Source of the DNA: Chitinophagaceae bacterium
Lineage (GTDB): Bacteria; Bacteroidota; Bacteroidia; Chitinophagales; Chitinophagaceae
Direction: 5' to 3'
NCBI GenBank assembly: GCA_017989935.1
Contig: JAGNOY010000015.1
Location: 1 to 17,173 of the forward strand
Length of the DNA stretch: 17,173 nucleotides
Shown: positions 1 through 6,401 of the stretch, piece after piece
How the letters are laid out: every line of letters begins with the position of its first letter
Numbering within the stretch: the stretch's first letter is position 1
Translations under genes and position numbers: made by a program
Notes under the pieces: model-generated
What the model was told of the DNA's origin: nothing
The model's input: the letters and a program-made list of their open reading frames with translations, nothing else
Database searches by the model: none

Positions 1-60
1 CTCTCCCGTCTCGTTTTTAAGAACGAGACGGGATGCGGGCTTTCCACTACAATCGTTGCC
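1..60 (+). repeat. REP-like palindromic unit, copy R1 (cut by left edge)
   Basis: A perfect 12-bp stem, TCCCGTCTCGTT at 4-15 paired with AACGAGACGGGA at 22-33, closes a 6-base loop. It is followed by GCGGGCTTTCCACTACAATC and GTTGCC. The same layout (CTCGTT stem, then GGGCTTTC, then AC-ATC and GCC) recurs at 15205-15257 on this strand and, inverted, at 11951-12005. The left part of the unit lies outside the window. The stem has no T-tract, so a dispersed intergenic palindrome fits better than a terminator. Confidence 0.7.
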
Positions 61-235
61 GCAATACAAATTCATGTCTTCGATTCATATTCATTGCTTG
101 GTTGAACTGCCCAATTCAAATTGAAAATCAGATTAAGGGGTAAAAATAATTGCTTTTATTGAATTTCACTCATAGGATTTTCAAGTTTACACAAAGCAGC
201 TAGGTTGCTTTCTTCCCTAAATTTCAAAAGAATTA
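61..235. other. Intergenic, no feature seen
   Basis: This AT-rich stretch lies between the R1 hairpin and fold-back element copy 1. I see no convincing open frame, RNA gene or repeat shared with the other two element neighbourhoods. A weak AAGCA/TGCTT stem around 194-210 is too short to call. Confidence 0.5.
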
Positions 236-559
236 TTGACTATCCGCTAAAGTACCTTATAAATCTAATGAACACAGATGGCTTCGATCTAACACCAATA
301 TATTGTAAAAAATCTTCATGGAAGAGATGGCCTAAGATTCGAGGCAGCTAAAAATATTGAAATCGAAGCCAAACTTTTATCCGCTGTCTGAGCACAAACG
401 AAAGTTACTATATGGCGAATATCTTCATGTGCGAGTTTGGATAAAAGTGGCGTAGATGAAATTATTTTTATGCCAAGAATCTTCAGCCTAGACTTTTTGC
501 TCAACTTTTGCGTCATGGCAAAAGTGGAAAAACAATCGGGTATCTTTATGGATAATCAT
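236..559 (+). mobile_element. Fold-back MITE-like element, copy 1
   Basis: This 324-bp non-autonomous element is bounded by imperfect terminal inverted repeats: TTGACTATCCGCTAAAGTACC from 236 inward, and ATGATTATCCATAAAGATACC read inward from 559. The interior is also an imperfect palindrome centred near 409: AAGATTC (334-340) pairs with 477-483, TAAAAATA (349-356) with 463-470, and ACTTTTATCC (373-382) with 439-448. A further hairpin, ACTTTTGC (504-511) with GCAAAAGT (518-525), sits in the right arm. Bases 312-387 are identical to 15370-15445 in copy 3; copy 2 (11532-11863) is inverted and more diverged. A minus-strand frame of 66 codons (316-516) is open but resembles no protein I know. No clear target duplication is visible. 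The element ends 67 bp before the tssF-like start codon. Confidence 0.8.
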
Positions 560-626
560 ATAAAATTATGTCGAAGCACCTTACCTTTAAAGCCTTAAAC
601 CTATCATCCGAATAAAAACAAATTGT

Positions 627-2489
627 ATGGCTTTAGAATCTAAGGAAAAGATTAAGGACCGCATGCTCAAAACAGCCGCCAAATTATGGGGCTACCCTGA
701 TATTGAAGTTGAATCTAGTTTTGACCCCATTGTAAAATTGATGCTCGATGCCTGTTCATACGAAATTGAAAAAATCAATGGAGATATGGAGGCCTCACAA
801 GCCAGAATGATAGAAAGAATGGTTGAAGTTATTTTACCTGACGCCCTCATTGGCATCAGACCTTCTTCAGGCATTATGCACGCACAACCTATCGATACCG
901 AATATGCACTCGCAGTAAAAAAACATTTCATTGGTGCTAAACGAATTACAAACACCCAAACCAATGCAGTTGAAAATGCCAATATTACTTTTTCTGCCAT
1001 TGGTCATGTTGGTTTAAAAAATGCCGCTTTAGCATTTATCGCGACCAACCAAAAATTGTTTCAATTAAAGGAAGCTTGGTACAAGGATCTTACATTACTT
1101 GGTCAAGGAACTAAGCAAATTCAAGACAGCATCTGGATTGCTATTGAAGCAAAAGAAGGACTCAAATCCTTAAAAGGGCTCAACATCTATGTCGATAATC
1201 GAAGCGAACACCAAAAAGAATTATTCTTTTCTCTATTAAGTCGTGCCACTTGCCAACATCTTGGAAAAACCATTCAATTAAAGTCTGGGATGTTTGAAGA
1301 AAAACAATTTACCGATATCAATATCGATGAGGTTTCTGATAATTTGTTTCAGTATAATCAAAAAGTTTGTAACCATATCTACAAACTCTATCAAAAGCAG
1401 TTTGTGCATATTGCCCAAGCGTTAGATATAGATCCTAAATCCTCATTTCAAGTGCCTGATGAATTAATCGATGTGTTTGGTGACACTGCTTTTAAACAAA
1501 AGGTTACAGGACAATATATTTGGCTGAAGTTAGAATTTGGTGCCGGACTCAGTCCTGAAACCATGGAAAATATTTTCTGTAATATCAATAGCTTTCCTGT
1601 AATCAACCGCAGACAGCATGAGCTTTCTTATAAAACACAGAAATATATCAATATCATTCCCATAGAAAATAAGGATTTTTTCTTGGACATTAAAAGCATC
1701 TTAGGCAATAATTCTTTTGAATATCATAAACGAAATTTAACTACGACAGATGAATTAAATGAAGGTGAAGCTATTATCAGAACCTCAGGTATTGGTCGCT
1801 TTGATTCGCGCGAAGCCAAAGAAACTATCAACTATTTACTTCAAGTAATTCGTGACGAAACAAGCACGTTCTCTGAAATTGGCGGAGAAGTAGTAGCTGG
1901 CAAAATGAAAGAATTAAATCAAGTGATCGCAAGAATAGAAGATCAAATGAAAAAATTTCAACATCGTGGGTCAAGCTGTTATTTGATGTTGAAACCCAAA
2001 ACTGATTTTGAAACGGTGTTTGTAGAATACTGGACCAGTCAAGGCAAATTGGCCAACGATATGCGTATGGGCACTAAATTGCAACAAGAAAATGGCAGTG
2101 AACTGCAAGGCAAAACCATCACCTTGCTTACCTCCACTTTTGGCGGAAAGGATAAATTGAATTTGGAGGAAAAATTAAATTTGTTTAGAAAATACTTGTT
2201 AGCCAAAGACAGAATTGTGAGTGCAGAAGATATCAAAATTTTAGCCTCCCAATTATTCGGTAAACATATCAAACAAATTGAAGTGCTCAAAGGCGTAATG
2301 TCAGGTTCAGGCAGAGTAGATGGTTATACGAGATGTATTGATGTGCATATCATGCTTCAAGAAAACCATGGTCTCATGGATGATGAAATAAACTACCTTA
2401 TCAATGATTTAGACGTTCAACTCAATCAGCAATCTACCAACTTATTTCCTTATCGAATTATCATGCATAAAAAAAACCTACCGCAATAA
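627..2489 (+). CDS. tssF: TssF-like type VI secretion baseplate protein
   Basis: The 620-residue protein has no signal peptide or membrane segment, as expected for a cytoplasmic baseplate wedge subunit. Residues about 25-90 carry the TssF N-terminal pattern: DP at 33-34, a hydrophobic helix (VKLMLDACSYEIEKI), then a helix with R..E followed by a P-x-L...PSSG-x-x-x-x-QP stretch, matching TssF proteins in which this region contacts TssG. The length is normal for the family. Residues about 480-610, with VSAEDIKILASQLFGKHIKQ, read like the C-terminal part of gp6/baseplate-J relatives. In the type VI system of Bacteroidota (T6SSiii), TssF would help build the wedge around the spike. No other T6SS gene is in the window, and tssF usually lies next to tssG. 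It is apparently monocistronic: no gene precedes it for 626 bp and a terminator follows directly. The family call rests on motif pattern only; a contractile-injection-system wedge protein is the alternative. Confidence 0.65.
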   Translation: MALESKEKIKDRMLKTAAKLWGYPDIEVESSFDPIVKLMLDACSYEIEKINGDMEASQARMIERMVEVILPDALIGIRPSSGIMHAQPIDTEYALAVKKHFIGAKRITNTQTNAVENANITFSAIGHVGLKNAALAFIATNQKLFQLKEAWYKDLTLLGQGTKQIQDSIWIAIEAKEGLKSLKGLNIYVDNRSEHQKELFFSLLSRATCQHLGKTIQLKSGMFEEKQFTDINIDEVSDNLFQYNQKVCNHIYKLYQKQFVHIAQALDIDPKSSFQVPDELIDVFGDTAFKQKVTGQYIWLKLEFGAGLSPETMENIFCNINSFPVINRRQHELSYKTQKYINIIPIENKDFFLDIKSILGNNSFEYHKRNLTTTDELNEGEAIIRTSGIGRFDSREAKETINYLLQVIRDETSTFSEIGGEVVAGKMKELNQVIARIEDQMKKFQHRGSSCYLMLKPKTDFETVFVEYWTSQGKLANDMRMGTKLQQENGSELQGKTITLLTSTFGGKDKLNLEEKLNLFRKYLLAKDRIVSAEDIKILASQLFGKHIKQIEVLKGVMSGSGRVDGYTRCIDVHIMLQENHGLMDDEINYLINDLDVQLNQQSTNLFPYRIIMHKKNLPQ

Positions 2490-2500
2490 GGGTAGGTTTT
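2473..2500. terminator. Bidirectional intrinsic terminator between tssF and the DUF3127 gene
   Basis: A perfect 10-bp stem, AAAACCTACC (2473-2482) with GGTAGGTTTT (2491-2500), encloses an 8-base loop that contains the tssF stop codon (2487-2489). An A-run precedes it and a T-rich tail follows, so it can act on both strands, which suits the convergent genes ending at 2489 and 2522. Confidence 0.85.
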
Positions 2501-2521
2501 AATTAATTTTAATGAATTCTC

Positions 2522-2896
2522 TTAGAAAGGTAAGTCATCAACAACTTCTGATGAAGGCATGATGCCCGCATTATTTGTTGGCGGTTGTGACTGATTGTAA
2601 TTTTGTGCAGCTGACATTTTTTCTAAACGCCAAGCTTCAAGCGAATTAAAATATTTCACACCATCAGGTCCACTCCATTCTCTACCTCTAAGATTAAAGG
2701 AAACCTTTAACTCTTCTCCTTCCTGAAATCCATCTAATAATGCACATTTATCCTGCGTAAGTTGCAAGCTAATATATTGCGGATATTGTGTGGTTGTGTC
2801 GGTTGTTATTACAAACTCACGCTTAGAAAACTTCTCACTTACAACCTGTGTTGGTCTTTTGACCTTTAATGTTCCTGTTACTTCAAACGATGCCAT
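2522..2896 (-). CDS. DUF3127 protein with SSB-like acidic tail
   Basis: The 124-residue protein belongs to the DUF3127 family, widespread in Bacteroidota and normally about 120 residues. The body (residues about 1-90) is a predicted small beta-barrel (OB-fold-like) with the family hallmarks VTGTLKV near the start, KFSKREFVITT, SLQLTQDKCALLD, VSFNLRGREW and VKYFNSLEAWRLE. A flexible Q/N/P-rich linker (about 96-116) then leads to the end EVVDDLPF. That last motif resembles the C-terminal tip of bacterial single-strand DNA-binding proteins (DDxPF), which recruits replication and repair partners. A role in single-strand nucleic acid binding is inferred from the tail and fold, not demonstrated. 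It is transcribed alone, convergent to tssF and divergent from the 5'-nucleotidase pair. Start ATG at 2894-2896. Confidence 0.85.
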   Translation of the reverse strand: MASFEVTGTLKVKRPTQVVSEKFSKREFVITTDTTTQYPQYISLQLTQDKCALLDGFQEGEELKVSFNLRGREWSGPDGVKYFNSLEAWRLEKMSAAQNYNQSQPPTNNAGIMPSSEVVDDLPF

Positions 2897-2914
2897 AATT
2901 AAAAATTTAGTGTA

Positions 2915-2944
2915 CGAAGTTAAATCTATTTTGTATTTTTCAAA
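2915..2944 (-). promoter_or_regulatory. Candidate Bacteroidota-type promoter for the DUF3127 gene
   Basis: On the minus strand TTTG (2941-2944) is followed after 18 bases by TAACTTCG (2915-2922), one base off the Bacteroidota -7 consensus TAnnTTTG. The start codon is 18 bases further on, leaving a short leader. Motif match only. Confidence 0.4.
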
Positions 2945-2956
2945 AACTATTCTATT

Positions 2957-3703
2957 ATGAAATTAACTACCCGTCTAATTTGGCTCTTTGTAGCCATCTT
3001 ATTTTCCTGTAGAACCCCTTTGGTTCCTCGATCTGGAGAGCAAAAATTTTATACTGTACAATCTATTACTCAGGAAGACTCCGTCTCAGAAATTGCTCAA
3101 TATTTGCGCCCATTTAGAGATAGTGTTCAACAAGAAATGAATATAATTCTTGGTCTTGCAACCGAAAATTTTGTGAAAGAAAAACCGAGTGGTAGCCTTT
3201 GTAACCTAGTAAGTGATGCCATGTTTTGGGCAGCACTTCGAAAAGAAAATACTGTGTCAGCTGCTATCAGCAACTATGGCGGGCTTCGATTACCCCAATT
3301 AGCTAAAGGAGAAATTCGACTTGGTACCATCTTTGAATTGCTGCCATTTGAAAACGAGCTTGTGCTAATTGAAGTCCCTGGAAATATCTTAATACAATGG
3401 AGTTCACTGATCATTCAAAGCGAAGGTTGGCCTATAAGTCATATGAGCATACTTTCTAACCAAGATAAAATTATCACCCAAGTGTCAAATTCAAATACCT
3501 TAGAAGAAATTAAAGATGAAAAAAAATATTGGATCGCCACCAATGACTATGTAGCCAATGGAGGAGATAATTGTTCCTTTTTAAAAGACTTACCCCGAAT
3601 AGAAACAAAAATATTAGTTAGGGAAGCCTTAATTCAATATCTAAAGGACAAAAAAAATATAACTCCAGACAAGCAAGCTCGAATCAAAATTTATAAACCA
3701 TGA
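2957..3703 (+). CDS. 5'-nucleotidase C-terminal domain lipoprotein
   Basis: The 248-residue protein starts with a signal peptide ending in a lipobox-like LFSC, Cys18 being the likely lipidated residue, so export by Sec and anchoring to a membrane is expected. Residues about 65-235 form the 5_nucleotid_C domain, which in UshA-type enzymes binds the nucleoside. The hallmark motifs are present: SNYGGLR near residue 105, FELLPFENELV near 126, and NDYVANGGD near 196, where the stacking and base-binding residues normally sit. The catalytic metallophosphatase domain is absent here but is encoded by the next gene, which overlaps by 4 bp (ATGA, 3700-3703). The two products probably act together as a periplasmic nucleotidase for scavenging nucleotides. 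Splitting the enzyme into two genes is seen in other Bacteroidota as far as I recall. Confidence 0.85.
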   Translation: MKLTTRLIWLFVAILFSCRTPLVPRSGEQKFYTVQSITQEDSVSEIAQYLRPFRDSVQQEMNIILGLATENFVKEKPSGSLCNLVSDAMFWAALRKENTVSAAISNYGGLRLPQLAKGEIRLGTIFELLPFENELVLIEVPGNILIQWSSLIIQSEGWPISHMSILSNQDKIITQVSNSNTLEEIKDEKKYWIATNDYVANGGDNCSFLKDLPRIETKILVREALIQYLKDKKNITPDKQARIKIYKP

Positions 3704-4635
3704 ATCGTAGAAAATTTTTACAGCAATCTGCATGGGCTGCAGGTTTGGTGTCATTGAGTCAATTCCCACTTGATGCTTTTGCAGAAGAAGAAATGAAAGC
3801 ACAAAAATTAAGCATTCTACACACCAATGATGTGCATAGTCGATTAGATCCTTTTCCGATGGATGGTAGTAAATACCAAGGTATGGGTGGTGTGCTTGCT
3901 CGAGAAAAATTAATCAGGCAAATTCGTCAAGAAGGACATCCTAATTTACTACTCGATGCGGGGGATATTTTTCAGGGAACTCCATATTTTAATTTTTATA
4001 AAGGGGAGCCAGAAATGAAGGTCATGAGTATGCTAGGCTACGATTGTGCTACTTTGGGCAACCACGATTTTGATAATGGAATAGATGGTTTAGTTAAACA
4101 AATGGATCATGCTGATTTTCCATTTGTAAATTGCAATTATAATTTTGAGGGTACTCCATTAGAAAGTATCATGGTTCCTCATACAATCATAAAAAGAGGA
4201 AAAATAAAGATAGGAATTTTAGGGGTGGGCATTGAATTAAAAGGATTAGTTCCAGCTCATTTATTTGGAACAATACAATATGAAGATCCTATTCAGTGTG
4301 CTAACAAAACAGCACAATATTTAAAAGTAAAAAAGAAATGCGATTATATAATTTGTTTATCTCATTTGGGTTATTCATACAAAGATAATAAGGTGTCGGA
4401 TCAGGTTTTAGCGAAAGAAACTGAGCATATCAATTTAATTCTTGGAGGTCATACACATACCTTTTTAGACAAACCTCTTATAACAAAAAATCGAAAAAAT
4501 CAAGACATAATTGTGAATCAAGTTGGTTGGGCAGGGATTCATCTAGGGCGCATAGATATTTATTTTGATAATAAAAACCATGCAGACTACGTTTCAAATT
4601 TTACTGTCCTAGATATTAAAGAAACAAGTATTTAA
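3700..4635 (+). CDS. Tat-exported UshA-type metallophosphatase (5'-nucleotidase catalytic domain)
   Basis: The 311-residue protein opens with a twin-arginine signal, NRRKFLQ, then a hydrophobic stretch and a site near DAFA (residues about 25-28). The rest is a complete calcineurin-like metallophosphatase domain of the UshA/YfkN family, with its metal ligands visible: HTNDVHS (DxH), LLLDAGDIFQGTP, TLGNHDFDNG, the histidine of CLSHLGY, and GGHTHTF. It should hydrolyse nucleotides or related phosphate esters with two bound metal ions. It stops where a fused enzyme would continue into its nucleotide-binding domain, which the overlapping upstream gene supplies instead. Gene order is therefore the reverse of domain order in a fused UshA. 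Tat export suggests folding with metal in the cytoplasm, whereas the partner looks Sec-exported. Confidence 0.88.
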   Translation: MNRRKFLQQSAWAAGLVSLSQFPLDAFAEEEMKAQKLSILHTNDVHSRLDPFPMDGSKYQGMGGVLAREKLIRQIRQEGHPNLLLDAGDIFQGTPYFNFYKGEPEMKVMSMLGYDCATLGNHDFDNGIDGLVKQMDHADFPFVNCNYNFEGTPLESIMVPHTIIKRGKIKIGILGVGIELKGLVPAHLFGTIQYEDPIQCANKTAQYLKVKKKCDYIICLSHLGYSYKDNKVSDQVLAKETEHINLILGGHTHTFLDKPLITKNRKNQDIIVNQVGWAGIHLGRIDIYFDNKNHADYVSNFTVLDIKETSI

Positions 4636-4681
4636 AAATTTTTTTTTTCAACAAAAAATTACCACTTTCGTTGTCCGAAAC

Positions 4682-4716
4682 AAAATTCTTATACACATAG
4701 TCTTAATAAGAATTTT
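4682..4716. promoter_or_regulatory. dnaA leader: perfect 11-bp inverted repeat overlapping a DnaA box
   Basis: AAAATTCTTAT (4682-4692) is exactly inverted as ATAAGAATTTT (4706-4716) around a 13-base spacer. The site TTATACACA at 4689-4697 matches the relaxed DnaA box TTWTNCACA and overlaps the left arm. It lies about 65 bases upstream of the dnaA start, which suggests either autoregulation by DnaA or an RNA hairpin in the leader. I see no cluster of further boxes, so this alone does not make an origin. Confidence 0.55.
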
Positions 4717-4762
4717 AGAGAGAGAAATAATAACTTTAACGAATAAATTGGAACGACAACAC

Positions 4763-6199
4763 ATGACGAAAACCTTCGATACAATATGGGAAAATTGTTT
4801 AAAAGTTATCAAGGATAATATTAGTTGGCAGTCATACAAAACTTGGTTTGAACCTATCAAACCAGTTGCATTGGAAGGACACATATTAGTAATAGAAGTA
4901 CCAAGTCAATTTTTTTACGAATGGCTTGAAGAGCATTATGTTGAATTAATTGCAAAAACAATCAAAAGGGAACTTGGAAAGAATGCGCAATTGGAATACA
5001 GAATTTTGATGGAAAGCCAAACCAAAAAAAATCCGGCTTCAGTGAGAGTTTCTGCAAGTAGTCAACAACAAACCAAATTAGGCAATAATTATATCGATAT
5101 TCAATTAGGTCAGGAGAATGGAATTAAAAATCCATTTGTAATACCAGGACTTAAAAGATCTCAAATTGATCCACAATTAAATCCGAATAACACATTCGAT
5201 AATTTTGTAGAAGGAGAATGTAACCGATTAGCAAGAAGTGCTGGTTTAGCTGTTGCCCAAAAGCCAGGAGGCACTTCCTTCAATCCTTTGGTTTTATACA
5301 GTTCATCTGGATTAGGAAAAACACATCTTATTCAAGCCATTGGAAATGAAACTAAAAGACTGCATCCAACCAAAACGGTTTTGTATGTAAGTGCTGAAAA
5401 ATTCATTCATCAATTTATAGAGCATTCTAAAAATCATGAGATTAACGACTTTATTAATTTTTATCAATTAATCGATATCTTGATCATTGATGATATCCAT
5501 TATTTTGCTCCAGCAATAAAATCCCAAGACGCCTTCTTTTCAATCTTTAATCACTTGCATCAAAATGGAAAGCAATTGATTTTAACTAGTGATAAACCGC
5601 CTAAAGATTTAGATGGCATGCAAGAAAGATTGCTTTCTCGCTTCAGATGGGGACTTAGTGCCGATTTACAAGCGCCTGATTTCGAAACTCGCATGGCCAT
5701 CTTAGAACATAAAATGAGAAACGATGGTTTAGACTTACCTTCAGAAGTGGTTAAATATTTAGCATATAATGTGCAAAATAATATTCGTGAAATGGAAGGG
5801 GCCTTAATTTCATTATTAGCACATTCTTCATTGGTAAAAAAGGAAATTGATTTAGACTTGGCTAAAAAAGTATTACGAAATATTGTTAAAACTTCTTCTA
5901 AAGAAATTACTATCGACACCATCCAAAAAATGGTATGTGATTACTATGAAATCACTTACGACAAATTACAAGCCAAAACTCGTAAACGTGAAATTGTGCA
6001 AGCAAGACAAATTTCCATGTTCTTAGCCAAACAATACACCAAGAATTCATTGAAAACAATTGGTGATCATTTTGGAGGAAGAGATCATACCACAGTTATT
6101 CATAGTTGCCAAACTGTGAAAGATTTGATGGATACTGATACAATGATACGTGAACAAGTAAAAGAATTACAACAGAAAGTTCAGTTAGCAGCCATATAA
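4763..6199 (+). CDS. dnaA: Chromosomal replication initiator protein DnaA
   Basis: The protein has 478 residues when started at ATG 4763. A TTG 15 bases upstream (4748) is in frame, but MTKTFDTIWENCLKVI is the usual DnaA beginning. Domain I (about 1-80) has the WFEPIKP motif; a linker follows to about 125. The AAA+ ATPase (about 130-345) shows the P-loop at about 179-187 (SSSGLGKTH), Walker B IIDDIH near 240, sensor 1 (ILTSDKPPKDL) and RLLSRF with the arginine finger. Domain IV ends the protein, with the signature GGRDHTTVIHSC near 438-449 for binding DnaA boxes. It melts the origin and loads the helicase. The first P-loop position, usually glycine, is serine here. It is transcribed alone, with an inverted repeat upstream and a terminator after it. 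Confidence 0.97.
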   Translation: MTKTFDTIWENCLKVIKDNISWQSYKTWFEPIKPVALEGHILVIEVPSQFFYEWLEEHYVELIAKTIKRELGKNAQLEYRILMESQTKKNPASVRVSASSQQQTKLGNNYIDIQLGQENGIKNPFVIPGLKRSQIDPQLNPNNTFDNFVEGECNRLARSAGLAVAQKPGGTSFNPLVLYSSSGLGKTHLIQAIGNETKRLHPTKTVLYVSAEKFIHQFIEHSKNHEINDFINFYQLIDILIIDDIHYFAPAIKSQDAFFSIFNHLHQNGKQLILTSDKPPKDLDGMQERLLSRFRWGLSADLQAPDFETRMAILEHKMRNDGLDLPSEVVKYLAYNVQNNIREMEGALISLLAHSSLVKKEIDLDLAKKVLRNIVKTSSKEITIDTIQKMVCDYYEITYDKLQAKTRKREIVQARQISMFLAKQYTKNSLKTIGDHFGGRDHTTVIHSCQTVKDLMDTDTMIREQVKELQQKVQLAAI

Positions 6200-6219
6200 T
6201 GGCAACAAATAAAATAGTC

Positions 6220-6244
6220 AAGGAGGCCTCGGTCTCCTTTTTTT
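6220..6244 (+). terminator. Intrinsic terminator of dnaA
   Basis: AAGGAG (6220-6225) pairs with CTCCTT (6234-6239), and the stem runs straight into a run of seven T. It starts 20 bases after the dnaA stop codon. The loop GCCTCGGT can add a little inner pairing. Confidence 0.85.
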
Positions 6245-6401
6245 ATTAGGATTTGTATATTTCAAATAATGATAAAATAACAACTTTGCACTCTTTATTG
6301 TAATTTTAATGTGCAATTTTGCGAAATTATTTAAGCCAAAATATTGTATGGGGTTAAATCATTCAAGACCTCTTTATGATTTGGTTCAAGAAACTATGTT
6401 T

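Noticed and set aside
194..212. Hairpin AAGCA...TGCTT near the left end
   Set aside because: The 5-bp AT-rich stem is expected by chance and has no counterpart at the other repeat sites.
4621..4660. Terminator after the metallophosphatase gene (A-run then ten T)
   Set aside because: There is a T-tract but no GC-containing stem before it, only an AAAAATTTTT self-complement.
4648..4884. Minus-strand frame over the dnaA leader and start
   Set aside because: It overlaps the coding start of dnaA and the inverted repeat, and resembles no protein.
6252..6288. Promoter for the lamin-tail gene: TTTG (6252) with CAACTTTG (6281-6288)
   Set aside because: The spacing of 25 bases is longer than usual and the -7 box lacks its first T, so the match is too weak to list as a feature.
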